Positions 22,830 through 34,900 of a stretch of DNA of 64,000 nt are shown here, piece by piece. Where the stretch lies: positions 238,053-302,052 of the forward strand of contig MNCI01000651.1 of NCBI GenBank assembly GCA_015680685.1. The letters run 5' to 3'. A program made the translations under genes and the position numbers. The first letter of the stretch is position 1; each line of letters begins with the position of its first letter. This stretch comes from Gnetum montanum (taxonomy: Eukaryota > Streptophyta > Gnetopsida > Gnetales > Gnetaceae). Below the pieces are notes generated by a model that worked only from the letters and a program-made list of their open reading frames with translations, did no database searches and had not been told where the DNA came from.

Positions 22830-24009
22830 TGCTAAGGGGCATTCAAAGGAGGAAGTGGTTGGTCATCCCCACCCTTACCATTGGGGCTGCCAATGTCTCC
22901 TACTACCTGGAATGCAATAACACATAGTCAATAAATAACCAATATCCAAAACCATAACTTAAAACATAACTAAAACATAGAATACATCAAACCTGTGGGG
23001 ACTCTAGCTCCATAAATTATAAGGGTAAATGTTGAAGGCCATCCTCCAAATGATGGAGAATCTAGTCCTCCATCAAATTGGCCTAGTTAATAACTCCAAG
23101 ATCAATGCTAGTGAGGATGCCAGTCTTGCCTACTATGGTCCAAGTAGGTGGTTCCAAGGTGATAGTGTCTATGGAGGTCTCACCTACAATAGTGGTAATC
23201 CTGGGAGTAGGGAATTTCTTCACTATGAAAGTACTCTCAAAGAGCTAGTAGGTTCTCTCTGCCTAGACCCCCTAAATGAATAGCTCTCTCTTATGACATT
23301 CAACTAATTCCTCTTTGAGCCACTTTAAGTAGGCTTCCTGATCAGCCTTATACTATCTCTTATGGTCCTTTTGTATGCTATCCCACTCTAAGGCCCAAGC
23401 ATAGTGAGCTTTCCATTCCTCAACCTTCTAGAAGATGAGGTCCATCTGCATTCACTACTTTGCCATTGCTCATAATAGTGCCACCTTGTCCTAGATGGAA
23501 TGCCAATAGTGGGCTCACATGATCTCTTTAGTCTACAATTCCTCTTAGTTAGCCACTTGAGCTTCCACAGAGCCCTTACAATCCTAGAGATCTCTAATCA
23601 TCTCCTCTTTCCATTGAGTTTTATCCCTTAGGACCACAACCTACTCCTATAGGGATTTGTTGGACCTCTTTAGCTTCCATGAAGTTTTTGCACATGACAT
23701 TACTAGATCAATAGCAATCTCATACAACTTCAAGGATACACTAGAGACATTATAGGGAAGCTTTAACAAGGAGTTAATCTCCATGTCTTAGTAAGGGTCC
23801 CATTCTATAGAAGGCATTGCACAAACATAAAATACGATGATAATACATAGTTTACAATCTAATATTTCCATAGCATAAACATGACCTATGAGATAGCAAA
23901 CTGACTAAAGCATAGAAAAAAATTCTTACCTATCTTCGGTGCAACCTACTGAAACCAATCGTTGATGTCCTTGACCATATTGCACATGAACTCCACCTTG
24001 TCTAGGATC
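22830..24009 (-). pseudogene. Antisense accessory gene of element E, 3' half
   Basis: Minus-strand remains of the gene seen in A. From 5' to 3': the exon with DKVEFMCNMVKDI (about 23940-24000, A has DKFSFIEGVVSNMI), ending at a GTAAGA donor; a charged coiled-coil-like exon (about 23280-23830) with WKEEMIRDL and AHYAWALEWDSIQKDHK; and a block with IDLG, LEDGLQHLPL and ESPQ (about 22990-23130), the counterpart of TDMG, WVGLDQLPF and AGPSQ in A. It too is followed by an intron-like gap and a final piece. B is inserted right next to the first exon named here, splitting the gene. Confidence 0.65.
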
Positions 24010-24014
24010 TCTAC
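24010..24014. repeat. Target-site duplication TCTAC, left of element B
   Basis: TCTAC (24010-24014) matches TTTAC (29943-29947) on the other side of B, with one transition difference. Confidence 0.6.
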
Positions 24015-24589
24015 TATCATGTTCACATTCCCAAATGATGTTGGTACCTAGAAAAGCTGGCATCTCTTCATAATAAGTGTTATTGTTATTGTAACAAGAC
24101 TTGAAAGAATAGTTGTAATTGAGACCCAAAAGGATGTATTGTAACAATGAATGTGTCTCTTGAGGTAACATTTGGGGGTTTGACCTAAGGCATTTATACC
24201 CAAGCTTAGAGGTCGTGCTATCATGGAGTAGTAGAGCTAGTATAGGCAAGTCACAAGAAGTAAGGTGAAGTAGGACAGGAAGTGGACTAGCCATCCCTTC
24301 TAGCTAGGTTATAAGCCTAACAGTGGTGGTAATGCTAGATTACCTCTAAGAGATGGATGCCAAAAAAAGAAAATCCCAAGGAACACTATTAAAGCATGAT
24401 CCAAATATGCCATTTCATATCAATAAAGAATTTTTTTCTTTCTCTTTCTACATTTTTCCTATTATTTCCTCTATACATAATGTCAAATATCACATATATT
24501 TTACATTTGGTATATTTTATTTATACACATAATGTCTAATATATCATATATTTGACATTTTCCATGACATCCAGGAATGGGATGTCACA
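24015..24589 (+). repeat. Element B 5' LTR
   Basis: Matches 29378-29942 throughout, for example the CTCTTGAGGTAAC and CCTAAGGCATTTATACC stretches. The start has TA in place of TG, and it ends in CACA just before the primer-binding site. The end reads GACATTTTCCATGACATCC then GGGATGTCACA. The minus-strand open frame at 23926-24294 is LTR sequence, not a gene. Confidence 0.85.
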
Positions 24590-24591
24590 AT

Positions 24592-24603
24592 TGGTATCAA
24601 AGC
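24592..24603 (+). promoter_or_regulatory. Element B primer-binding site (initiator-Met type)
   Basis: TGGTATCAAAGC two bases after the LTR end. The usual plant initiator-methionine tRNA site is TGGTATCAGAGC, so there is one difference. Confidence 0.8.
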
Positions 24604-26150
24604 AAACCACAACCTGAGGGTAGTTCAGAACCATGAGCTAACTACAGCATGATGTTGATGATGAACCTTGAAGCCACAACATAGGGAAAGCTATTAATCA
24701 TCAACATATGTATCATATGTTTGTTATGTAAGTTAGAAGATACATTTCCATTAATTTCAAGAATAATGGATTAGGCATCTAGATCCCAACAACCAAAAAA
24801 ATTCTTTCATGGATATCATTAACTGACAAAGATCTAATCACACCTCATTAATATTCATCAATTATAAAGAGATGTTGGTAAGAAAATGATGCACCAATCC
24901 AGGTAACTCTTACACATCTCAATACTATAATTATTAATTAATTAGGATCATTTTTAAATTTCTTTCAAAGAAATTTAATAACCATGACCTAAATTGAACT
25001 TGGTTTGTTGACATTCACTATCCAAGTAATTTAGAACACATGTCAGCCTAGAAATGTTAGTTCAACAAAATAAGCTAGCTTGGTCCTTTTAATTCCTGAA
25101 AAATCAACTTCATTTTTGAATCCTAAGACTATATTTAATGCATATTACTTGTCGAGAAAATCGCAACGGTACAAATTTCATCTCAATTGGACTTATAGTT
25201 TGAGAGATATTGATGTTTAAAGTTTTTCATTATATGTACATTAAAATAATGTTAAATTATTAAAATTATTAATTTATTATTTGAACAACAGAATGTCAAA
25301 ATTTTAGGATCAAGAATCAACCTAAAATTTCTATATACCCATACTAAACCTCCACCTTGTCATATGCTGAACTACCACATCAACCACTGAGGTAATGTGG
25401 AATAAAATAATAATAAAAAGTTTTTAAAAAAAATTTTAAAAATTTCTAAGTGAGAGGCCATGGATTCAACCCCAAGCACCAAATTAATTTTATTTTGAAA
25501 AAATAAATTTTTAAAATATTAAACAAATAATAATAATAATAATAATAATAATAATTTTTTTAAAAAAAACATGGCATAGTTGCAACCAACCCTTTTAGTA
25601 GTCATAATCGACCTTGCTACTAGCTACAACTGTTCCCTACTACTAGTCAAAAATGGTGGTAGTTAAGGGCTAGCCCCAAGGGCTGGCAAAGGGACAACCA
25701 AGGGTGGCCATGCATTGCACAATGCCTATTAGATCTACTCTTCTATCTATCTGCACCTACCATTCTATAGCTACCACCATCACCCATGCCTGCCACCACT
25801 CTCTTGTGTGCCTACCACCTCTGTGTGACTACCTACCACATAGGCTAAGTAAAAATGTTGCTGCTACCTTCACATACATCTTCTTGCACCATCACCAAAC
25901 CCCCATGGTCCTTCTACACATATGTCATCATGCTCTGCTCCTTCCCCCCTTCCATGCCACACTTGTAGACCTATCATTTCTGCAACCCTATGTGTCATGA
26001 TGCTCCACTTTGTTGCCTCCTCCCGAGCATGTGCCATTGCCTTTGTATCCATCCATGCCATTTTCCTACCTACCCTTTTTGCTACAAAAATGCTCACTAC
26101 ATTTTTTTCAGCTACCATTTTATTATGTCATTGCTACCTAATGTTGCCAT
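24604..26150 (+). other. Element B interior, non-coding
   Basis: No recognisable gene. AT-rich stretches include an (AAT)n microsatellite at about 25531-25555. Open frames at 25704-26000 and 25922-26200 come from low-complexity CCAT/CACC-rich sequence and show no domain. Confidence 0.55.
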
Positions 26151-26395
26151 GGATCATCACCTCCCATGCCACTAATCATTGCCTCTTATACCATGGATGA
26201 TTGCCTCCCATGCTGTCGATCATTACCTCCCATGGCACCAAGCATTTCTTCCCATGTCACAGATCATCACCTCCCATTCCATCGATCATCACCTCCAATG
26301 CCTCAAATCATCACCTCTTGTAATTCCAATCATTACCTTCCATGCCACCAATCATCACCTCTCACGTCATCGATCAATGCCTCCAACCACCAACA
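26151..26395 (+). repeat. Minisatellite 1 in element B
   Basis: About 11 imperfect units of about 20-22 bp with the core ATCATCACCTCCCATGCCAC. The ORFs that overlap it (26166-26465, 26179-26406) are products of the repeat. Confidence 0.75.
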
Positions 26396-26439
26396 TCGAA
26401 AAATAACCCTTGTACAAGGCTTTCATGCCAACGAAGGCT

Positions 26440-26665
26440 ATGTAGCCTTGGGGAGGGCCATGTGAGCCATGTAACAAAGTCATGTAAGCCCTAAACATAG
26501 CCACATGAGCCTAGTGATGATCACACTAGTCCTGGTAAGGGATGCATGGGCCTAGTAATGGGTGACACAGGCCCTATAAAGGACTATGTAGGCATACTAA
26601 AGGCTCACGAAGGCCTAGTGGAGGGTCATGTAGACCCTAAAATAGGTTGTGTAGATCCTAGTGAG
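26440..26665 (+). repeat. Minisatellite 2 in element B
   Basis: About eight degenerate units of about 25-30 bp with the core GGTCATGTAGGCCCTAGTAA, directly after the first array but different in sequence. Confidence 0.6.
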
Positions 26666-27852
26666 GCCCTAAAAATGGCCACACTACTTACCATGTGGCA
26701 ACCTATTAGCACCATGGCTACGCATGTCATCTTGTTGCTTGGTGACTATGCCTATCACTGCCATGCCTAGCTATCGATGTTACCCAATAGCCACCTAGGC
26801 CATCCTTGGTGTGTCACTACCACCATTTCTACCAATGAAATGAAATGGAAAATTCTCTATTATTTGACAAAAAATTTTCAATTTCCCATAAACTGATAGA
26901 AAAATTGAAATTTTCATCAATTAATGAAAAATTCAAATTTCCATTGTCGAACTATTAGTTTAAATTAGGAATTTGTGAAAATAATTTCAAATTTGAATTT
27001 AGTGCCCTAGTAACCACAAGAATAAAAATTCTGTAATGAAGTGTGCTCATTGTTGAGTAGAACTAGGATGAGTGACCTCTTAGGAAGTCTCATTTTTCTT
27101 GCCAAAGGTTTTAGACTCTAGAAGCCATAACTTTTGATTTTTAAAACCTTTTTTGATGAATAAAGGATTATTTCCTATATTTTTCAACCTTCCAAACATA
27201 TTGGTGAAGTTAGATCTATCTCATGGAACCTAAAAATTTAGTTTTTATTCCTAGTCCAATACAGTGCCTCAATATCCTCAAAAGTCTAATGTTCACATAA
27301 CTTGAGTATATGATGTCCTTTTTCAACATATGAATAATCATTTCCAACATTTTTCAGCCTTTTGAACTCAATGGTAAGGTCAAATCTATCATCTGGGAAG
27401 TTGATAATTTAATGATATCATAAATCCAACCTTTTAGGCTTTAAGATTTAGTGCATAACTCTTACAGATAATCTTAAGATTACTATGGCATGTCATTAAT
27501 TACACTGACAAAGTTAGTCTTATTAAGGGGGGTAGAAAGGCCATTAACAATTAGATAATATAGTTACATATTACTAAAATTATATGATGTCATTAAATAT
27601 TACTAAAATTAGATAATGTAGTTGATTATCAGTCAATGTATTAGTTAATGATCAGTTTATGTGTTAGTTGGAAAATTAGTTGAAGAAGTAGAACGATCTT
27701 CAACCATCAAGAAAATGTATATTAATCCATTTTATAATAAAAAAATATGGAAAAATAACATGGAGACTCAAAATCTCATTTTGACAAGGATTATGACACT
27801 CATGAAGAGAAATGATTGAGACAAGAATCCAAGAATATGAATGATAGTTACA
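26666..27852 (+). other. Element B interior between minisatellites and the captured gene
   Basis: AT-rich non-coding sequence. One segment is present twice: 27128-27224 and 27296-27390 share the order CATAACTTxxxTxT, TTTTTCAxCCTT and GTxAGATCTATC, about 168 bp apart. It may include promoter or intron sequence of the captured gene; I cannot tell. Confidence 0.45.
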
Positions 27853-28971
27853 ACATTCAATGTGCTTGTAGGATCCCTAGTGAGTGAGAAACAAAATCTG
27901 CTAAGTCCATCATGGGCCTTAGATTGGCATGAATATCAATATCCATGCATCTTACCAAAGTTATAATATTTGGATGTTGATGTCTTACGCTTACAAGAAG
28001 TCTTTCCATGGGAATTTCTACATCAATTCCAACTAGACTTGGAAAATATGGGATATAGGGGTATTTATAAGAAAAAAGGTTCTTATGAAAGTTCTTCTTT
28101 TGAGCCATATAGATTAGCCAATTGTAGAAATCACAACATGGATGGTTGTGTGATATTTTATAAAGAAGACAAGTTTGAATTAGTACAAAGATTTGAATGG
28201 AGTTTAGAAAATATGATTTTTAAAATTCTATAACTTCAAATGATTTAAAGGAAAGAATAGTTAAGATTTTGGAAAAATGACATAGCTTTAGCATTGATTC
28301 TAAAAATCCAGTTATCAGGAAGATGTGTATGCATGGTCAACACACATTTAATTGCCAAATTAACATGTTTAGATGTTAGAATATGTGAAGGGGGATATTT
28401 GATTAAGCAAATAGAATAAAATTTAAAGAATATGCTATTCCTAAGTTATACCAATTTAGTTTCATTTATTCCTTGTAGGGACTTCAATGGAAAAATTGTA
28501 AGTATTGTTTATCAATTCTTAAAATCTGGATCTGTAAAGGAATATTTGGAAGATGAACTTAATTTGAAGACTATTTTTTCATCAATTTAACATGCAATTC
28601 TATTTGTCCAACGTATATTCTACTTATTTTGAATATTTATTAGATAAATCAAATTCCAGAATTTAGGAACAAATGAAATTGATGGACAATGTCCATCAAG
28701 AATCATAGTTTACCACTTACTCAATTATGATTAATGAGAATGGATCAACAACATTCTTTATTGAGACTTTGAATTATATTTAGTATGATGTTAGATTCTT
28801 TCAAGTTACCAAGTTATTAGAGTTGATTTCTAAGAAGAAGCTAAGAAGAATCATGATTAAGCCTTACCATCCCAAATAAGACCATCAGATCACATACCAC
28901 TTATGGTAGAATTACAATTACTTCCATCAATTCGTAAGGTTGATCAAGATCAAGAAGTATCTCATCCTTAG
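27853..28971 (+). pseudogene. Captured CCR4-type deadenylase / EEP-fold nuclease (pseudogene)
   Basis: CCR4-family enzymes shorten mRNA poly(A) tails using an exonuclease/endonuclease/phosphatase fold. On the plus strand, with a few frame changes, the family signatures appear in order: FNVLVGSLVS and WALDW (27856-27930); LQEV with the Mg-binding Glu (27997-27999); LENMGYRGIYKKK; DGCVIFYKEDKFELVQ (about 28141-28188); NTHL (28339-28350); DFN (28480-28488, usually GDFN, here RDFN); TLNYI followed by VTKLLELISKKKLRR (about 28770-28850); and SDHIPLMVEL (28885-28914), before a stop at 28971. Stops and shifts make it non-functional. No obvious introns break the order, which hints at a spliced copy. 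It lies in sense orientation inside an LTR element with no gag-pol. An AP-endonuclease from a LINE is less likely, because WALDW, DGC and LLEL are CCR4-type. Confidence 0.82.
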
Positions 28972-29358
28972 TTTTACTAATAAATATTATTATTTTCTTT
29001 ATTTTTAATTTATATTTCAATTAGATTAATAAAATATCTAAGGTAATGAAAGTTGTGAATAAATAATTTGCCCTGCCTTCACTTGGGTAACCAAATTTGA
29101 GTTGCACCTTGTGTGACCTTGGTTAGACTAGTGATTGGTGGTTGGTAGATCTTTAATTTATATCTAGTCATTATATTAGAAAATGAGGTAAATAATAATA
29201 AGGTAATATTTATTTTTCTCACAGATATTTTGTTTGCATAATAAGCAAGAAACAACTTCAAGCTCAAAGGAGAAATCAAATTCTTAAAGCATAGGATCAT
29301 GAAGGGAGTACTGGAGCTAGAAAAAGATACTAAACATGGACTCATTCGAGGACAAATG
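28972..29358 (+). other. Element B interior downstream of the captured gene
   Basis: AT-rich, no gene seen. The start (28980-29040) is a T/A-rich stretch with AATAAA-like words, possibly the old 3' untranslated region of the captured gene. Confidence 0.4.
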
Positions 29359-29377
29359 AAACCTAAGGGGGGTAGAT
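29359..29377 (+). promoter_or_regulatory. Element B polypurine tract
   Basis: AAACCTAAGGGGGGTAGAT directly precedes the 3' LTR. Confidence 0.7.
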
Positions 29378-29942
29378 TGTCTCATCACCATTCCCAAATG
29401 ATGTTGCTACCTAACAAAGATGGTGTCTCTTCATAACAAGTATTATTGTTATTATAACAAGACCCAAAAGAAAAATTGTAATTAAGACTTGAAAGGGTGC
29501 ATTGTAACAATAGATGTGTCTCTTGAGGTAACCTTTGGGGTTTTGACCTAAGGCATTTATACCAAAGCTTAGAAGTTATGGTAACATGGAGTTGCAGAGC
29601 TAGTATAGGTAAGTCATGGGAAGCTAGGTGAAGTGGAATAAGAAGTGGACTGGCCATTTCTTCTGGTTAGGTTATAGGCCTAATTGTGGTGGCAGTGCTA
29701 GATTACATCTAAGGGATTGATGCCAAAGGAAGAAACCCCAAAGGAACACTCTAATAGAACAATCTAGATACACTTTTTCATATCAATAAAGCATTCTTTT
29801 CTTTTTCTTTCTGCATTTTTCCTATTATTTCCTTTATACATAATGTCGAATTTTGCATTTGGTATAATTTTTTTTGTATGAATAATGTCTAATATATTGT
29901 ATATTTGACATTTTCCATGATATTTATGGATGGGATATTACA
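29378..29942 (+). repeat. Element B 3' LTR
   Basis: TGTCTCATCACC at the start and TATTACA at the end; it matches 24015-24589. The target duplication TTTAC (29943-29947) follows. The minus-strand frame 29385-29657 parallels the one in the other LTR and is not a gene. Confidence 0.85.
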
Positions 29943-29947
29943 TTTAC

Positions 29948-31990
29948 CAATGATTTTGCATGAAACATGGGGATAGGGGCCTACTCTAGTGGCTCATGAA
30001 CTACTATAAGCATAACAATCATCGAATGATTAGAACCAAGCCTAAAGAAATACGATATAACCAAAATAATTAGGACATGTGCATACCTAGCTCCTCCTCT
30101 TCTTCCTCTAGAATGATGATAGGAGATGTACCTAGTGCTACCTCATCAAACAAGATTTCTAGATCACCTATATCTACATTGGTAAACCCTTCAACCTCAT
30201 GCTACTATAAGATCACCTTCTTTGCACACCTTTTTCCTTACTCTACTTTAATGGCTACACGTCTCTATGCTTCCTCCTCTATGGCAGCTTAGGCTACCAT
30301 TTCCCAATGCTTTTCTACAATAATAATAAATAGAAACTTGATTAGCACATGAAATCATGATATAGCCATAAAATCCTAAAACATATAATAGCCAAAACAT
30401 AGCTAAAGCATACCTATGACTATCTACTATGATGTCTTAAGCTTCAACTTAATCTTCTTTTGGGTGGATTGCCCAAACACTAGTGGTGCTTCCTCTATGG
30501 GAATCTTGAGCTTGGCCCTGGCTACTCCTTTGGTTTCTCTATGTCACCATTAGACCTCTATGACACCTATTGGAATCATGAGGGGCTCCTCCTCCATGCT
30601 TTTAGGGGATTTTCATCACCTAACACCAAGATCCTTGGTGGCAAAAAATAGCAAATCATCCATCTCATTTGGTGAGTTCTAGGCCTACATGGTTGGATAA
30701 ATGTGCTTTATCCAAAGCCTAGAAATTTGATCTAGGTCTTGGACAACCCTTCTTCCATTCCTCCACACCACTAGGAACGTTGTAAACCTCTTCAAGTAAC
30801 CTACAAAGAATGAGAAATGCATATGGATTATGGTGGAGGTATCATCATGGAGTTTGCGAATCTCATCCTAAAGCCCACCAGCCAAAGCAACTCTCTAGTT
30901 GAATTTTATATCATCCATTAGGATCCTCTTACCCCTACATGATGCCAATTACCTTTTTTTGTAACAATACTTTAGGAAACACATGGAACTTGAACAAAGG
31001 ATATGATGCCTTTACCTCAAGGTTCATGAAGCTATTCATGGAAATCTTGAAGTCATCCATGTTGGCACCAAGCCACTTCAAAACTTCCTCATGATGGATA
31101 GCTTCCTTCACTATTCTAGTGCAACCTTCTCCCCATCAATGGGAACACCAAACAAGTTTCAAAAGATGCCCTCATCGATGAATATGGTAATCAACATGCC
31201 TTCTTTATTGAAGGAGTTAATGGCATGCAACATCTCTATAGAAAGGATGAAAGGGATAGGTGTCATAAATAGATCAAGAAAACCTACATGCTCAATGTTT
31301 TCTTAAATGAATCTAGGCACTTGTCCCCTCAACCACTCCTATGCTAGTATCACCTCATCAAACTTCAAGATGAGGGTATCCTCATGATGTCCTAAAACTG
31401 ATAAGGTGACATTAGTAGAGGTGGAAGGCCCTGAAAGGAAACAACCAAACATTTAGCATCAACATAGGCATGTTTAATAACTAGTTAAAATGAGAGAACA
31501 CTTAAAAATTTAGTGACCATAAAAAATTAGGCATTATAACTCTTACATTTATCTTTCTTATTCTTGCTCAGTGTGGCTTGAGTAGATGTCCTAGCTACAA
31601 AGGGCTGATCTTGGGTGCCTTGGGACTTCATCCTGTAGTTGTGTATCATCTTATTGGACACATACTTCTTGTAGACAAGTTCAACTTTCTTAGTGCATTC
31701 ATCAAAGTTCCATCTTAACTATTCATACATAATAGTTTTAATTTGAGGACCCTTTGTAAATACATCTAAGGTAGTTTGAGCCACCACCAAGGTTTGATCA
31801 TTGGTGATCAAGCCTTGATCACTGAGCCTATACATGTAAGAACATAAAACCAACTAGATTAGGAAAGGTAATTTAATAAACAAATCAAAAAAACATAAAA
31901 ATACTATAACAACCATGCTTACCCTTGTAGACGATACACGGTGTCAGGCGGGTTCTAAAACAATATATGGACTTTGTGTGAACACCATCA
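29948..31990 (-). pseudogene. Antisense accessory gene of element E, 5' half
   Basis: Minus-strand continuation of the antisense gene on the far side of B. Recognisable blocks, 5' to 3': a Lys-rich piece (about 31560-31760) ending at a GTAAGA-like donor; the central domain with FLDLFMTPIPFILSIEML, FIDEGIF-stop-NLFGVPIDGEK (LFGVP at 31141-31155, A has it at 9014-9028), EEVLKWLGA, YPLFKFHVFPKVLLQKK and HFSFFVGYLKRFTTFLVV; LLFFATKDLGV (A: VSVYNDKGFGG); and an acidic exon ending in Glu repeats (about 30075-30290) with a GT donor. The order of blocks agrees with A. Many stops; not functional. Plus-strand ORFs here (30077-30292, 31091-31306) are shadows. Confidence 0.65.
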
Positions 31991-34900
31991 GAGTATTATC
32001 AACAGTGTACTAACTATACTTTGTCATAGTCCAAATATCCATGAGGTAGTATGGGCCAATTATTTCTACTTATTTCAATGGTATCTTAGGAGGTGTGTCA
32101 TCAGTGATGAACTTGGAAATCAAACTAAATTCCCAATGAATCAGTGTTTCAAATATGACCCTAGCCGCATTTGCAAATAAGTGTGACCATAGCATCACAC
32201 TAAAATTCTTAAGAATATAGGCAGGAAAATCCCTTGTCCTTGGCTAGAACCATAGTGATACCTTATCCAAGGTTATATTAGGCAAAGGGATGTTTTTCCT
32301 AGCATGGTCAATGTAGCATAAGATGCCCACTAACTCAACAATGATGATTATGGGCTTTAAGAAGACCCTTCATGGAAAAGCAAAAATATCATAACCAATC
32401 AAAATCTTTTAACAAGTTTGTAAAAACATCCTATTTAGAAGTGAAATTAGCCCCTGTAAGAAGCTCTAAGATGTGTATTTAAGTTGTCTTAAGAAATTCA
32501 TCATAAAATTATTATTACCTTTTCTATCTTATACATCATCGCCAAAGCATTATGGCCTAGATAGCACATCAAATTGACACACAACCAAATTTAGAATCTA
32601 GAAAATAACCAATAAATTGAATGTTACCAAAAATAGTAAACATTGCTTATAACCTTAAAAAAAATTTAGAGCATTAAAAATGTTCCTAGACATTTCCAAG
32701 TCCATGGAAATTAGCAAGAGAAATCTCTAAGTATGTTGATAACATCCATCTCCAAAGGCATAAAGTGTTACTACCAAAATTTAGCCTTATTAACACAGCC
32801 TAGATCAAAAATTCATCCTAGCTCCAATTTTAATTATTTCACCATGGAAGGAATCCTAAAATCATAAGATTTCCTACCATGAACATTACAACTAGAAGAA
32901 CATACCAATTTTTACATAAAAGATAGCCAGAAATAGCAAAATTGTAGTTGTCAACCTTAACCCTCTTTTTTATAGGGTTAGGAGAAAATTCACCAAAACA
33001 TTATTTAAGCTTCAAATGGAGTGATTCCACCATCTTTTGAAATATTGAATTGATACCTATATATCCATACTTAAAACAATTCACAAACCTTGATGTTTAC
33101 TTGGAAAAATTCATTAATTTTGATGAAAATATGAAAATGGCACAAAACCCTTTTCTACATGAGTTTAGAAATAAATTTGTTAAAATTTCATTTCAAATCT
33201 AAACAAAGTGATTTTACCCCCTTTAGAAAGATAAAACCATGACCCACCTAGCCATAATAAAAAAATATGCAAAATCCCTACCATTTTCTTAGAAAAAAAA
33301 TTCATGAATTTACATGAAGTTTTGAAAAATGGCACAAAAACCTAATTGCACAATCCCACTAAAATAGGCATAACTTTATCGTTTTACCCCAAATTGAATG
33401 GGGCCATAGCCATTAGAAAGCTTAAACATAGATCTAAAAACCCATAAGATTAGATTATAAAACTATTTATCCATTTTCTTAGTAAAAAAATACATAGCTC
33501 TACCTATATTTGTTTATTAAAAAAGCACAAAAAAACTCATAACTTGTAAAACCTAACTTTATCTATCCATGAAACAAATCCATAAAAGCCAAGATAACCT
33601 ATAAAAATTTAAAAAAAAAATGAAAAAAATAGGGTAGAATTTCTTTGGAATTAGATTTTGATGAACATTAAATCCTAGATCTAAGAAAAAAGACCCTATC
33701 CTTGAAGTTTATGGAAAAAGCATGAAAACAGCAAGCCTAATTTGAAAAATCAAGTCTACCAAAGCTAAAACAACAAAATAATACTAGATATGTATGACAA
33801 TAGCCAAAATATGAGGTAGGACTTTGTTGAAATTTCGTTCTACCCCTTCAATCAATGTAGATCTAATGAAAATGGCCCCATCCATGGCTAGAAAAAAAAA
33901 TCTAGAATGACCTACCTTGGGGTGGCCATAGAGGATTCTTGGATGAAGATGGATCTAGGAAGTCTAGATAAATTTTTGGCATTCTCATCTATCTTCTTGA
34001 TTTGTAAATTTTTGATCTTTTCTCCATGCTTCTTGGATGCCATAGTTGCACCAACACTAGAAATCTGTAGAATCTAGGTAGAATGGAGGTTCTGCACTGG
34101 CTATGGGGAGGATTTGATGTTTCCATGCTAATGATTGATGGTTCTTGTAGTAAGAAATCTCTACTTGGACTCTCCTCTAGCGTGCTATGTGTGGGAATGA
34201 CAATTTGTGATGGTTTTTTATAAAATTTGACAATAAAAATCCAATCCAAACCTAAACGCCCATCTTCAAACCCTTGTTGCTAATTCAATTCACCATAACT
34301 CCAAGCGCACTAAAGTGCAAAAGGGAGAAAGTATTTTCCATGTTAGAATTGATGGGATATAACTTCATATTTCAAAATTTTAAATTTTGGGTAGTGGACC
34401 CTACAATATGCCTTCATTCTTAGCCTAGAAACCTTATCAATGCTAGGGTTTTTAATCCTTTGGACACTTGGAAACATGGCCAAGTCTTAACCCCCATGCA
34501 TCCACCCTAATAATACCATGCTCATTATGGATACATGCCTCCCACCTCCTAGAACCTTGAAAACCTAACTTTCCTACCATTTTTAGCAACTATAACTTAC
34601 CTTCTTTCATCTCGGGCTACGAAAGTGAGTTAGGTCTAGTCAAAGATAAACACCTTGGGTTTCTAGGCTAGCAAAATACTACCCATCATGGAGAACTACC
34701 TAAATTGACTACTTAGTAGCCATTTTTCAAGCCTAACACAACCTCATAGCCTTTAGTAGCCTAGTTTGACCTTTAGACAAATTAATTTTTCACCCATAGC
34801 TTGTTCCATGATGGTGAACCATTCCTCCATGTTTCTTAGCATGGAGCTAGCATGGAAACCAAGGGTATATGCAATAAATCCTAATTTATGAACTAAAACA

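Larger units (their letters stand above)
24015..29942 (+). mobile_element. Element B: LTR element without gag-pol, carrying a captured host gene
   Basis: About 5.9 kb with two related LTRs of about 570 bp, a primer-binding site after the first (TGGTATCAAAGC) and a polypurine tract before the second (AAGGGGGGTAG). The 4.8-kb interior shows no gag, protease, RT or integrase. It holds two minisatellites and a sense-oriented CCR4-type deadenylase pseudogene. It resembles large non-autonomous LTR derivatives. It sits in the antisense gene of E. Confidence 0.8.

Noticed and set aside
26151-26395. CRISPR-like appearance of regularly spaced repeats
   Set aside because: Units abut with no unique spacers and the context is a plant retrotransposon; it is a minisatellite.
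25704-26465. Cluster of overlapping open frames in element B
   Set aside because: Low-complexity CCAT/CACC-rich and minisatellite DNA; frames overlap on both strands with no domain.
27857-28108. Minus-strand 83-codon frame over the captured gene
   Set aside because: The plus strand holds the CCR4-type motifs in order; this is its shadow.
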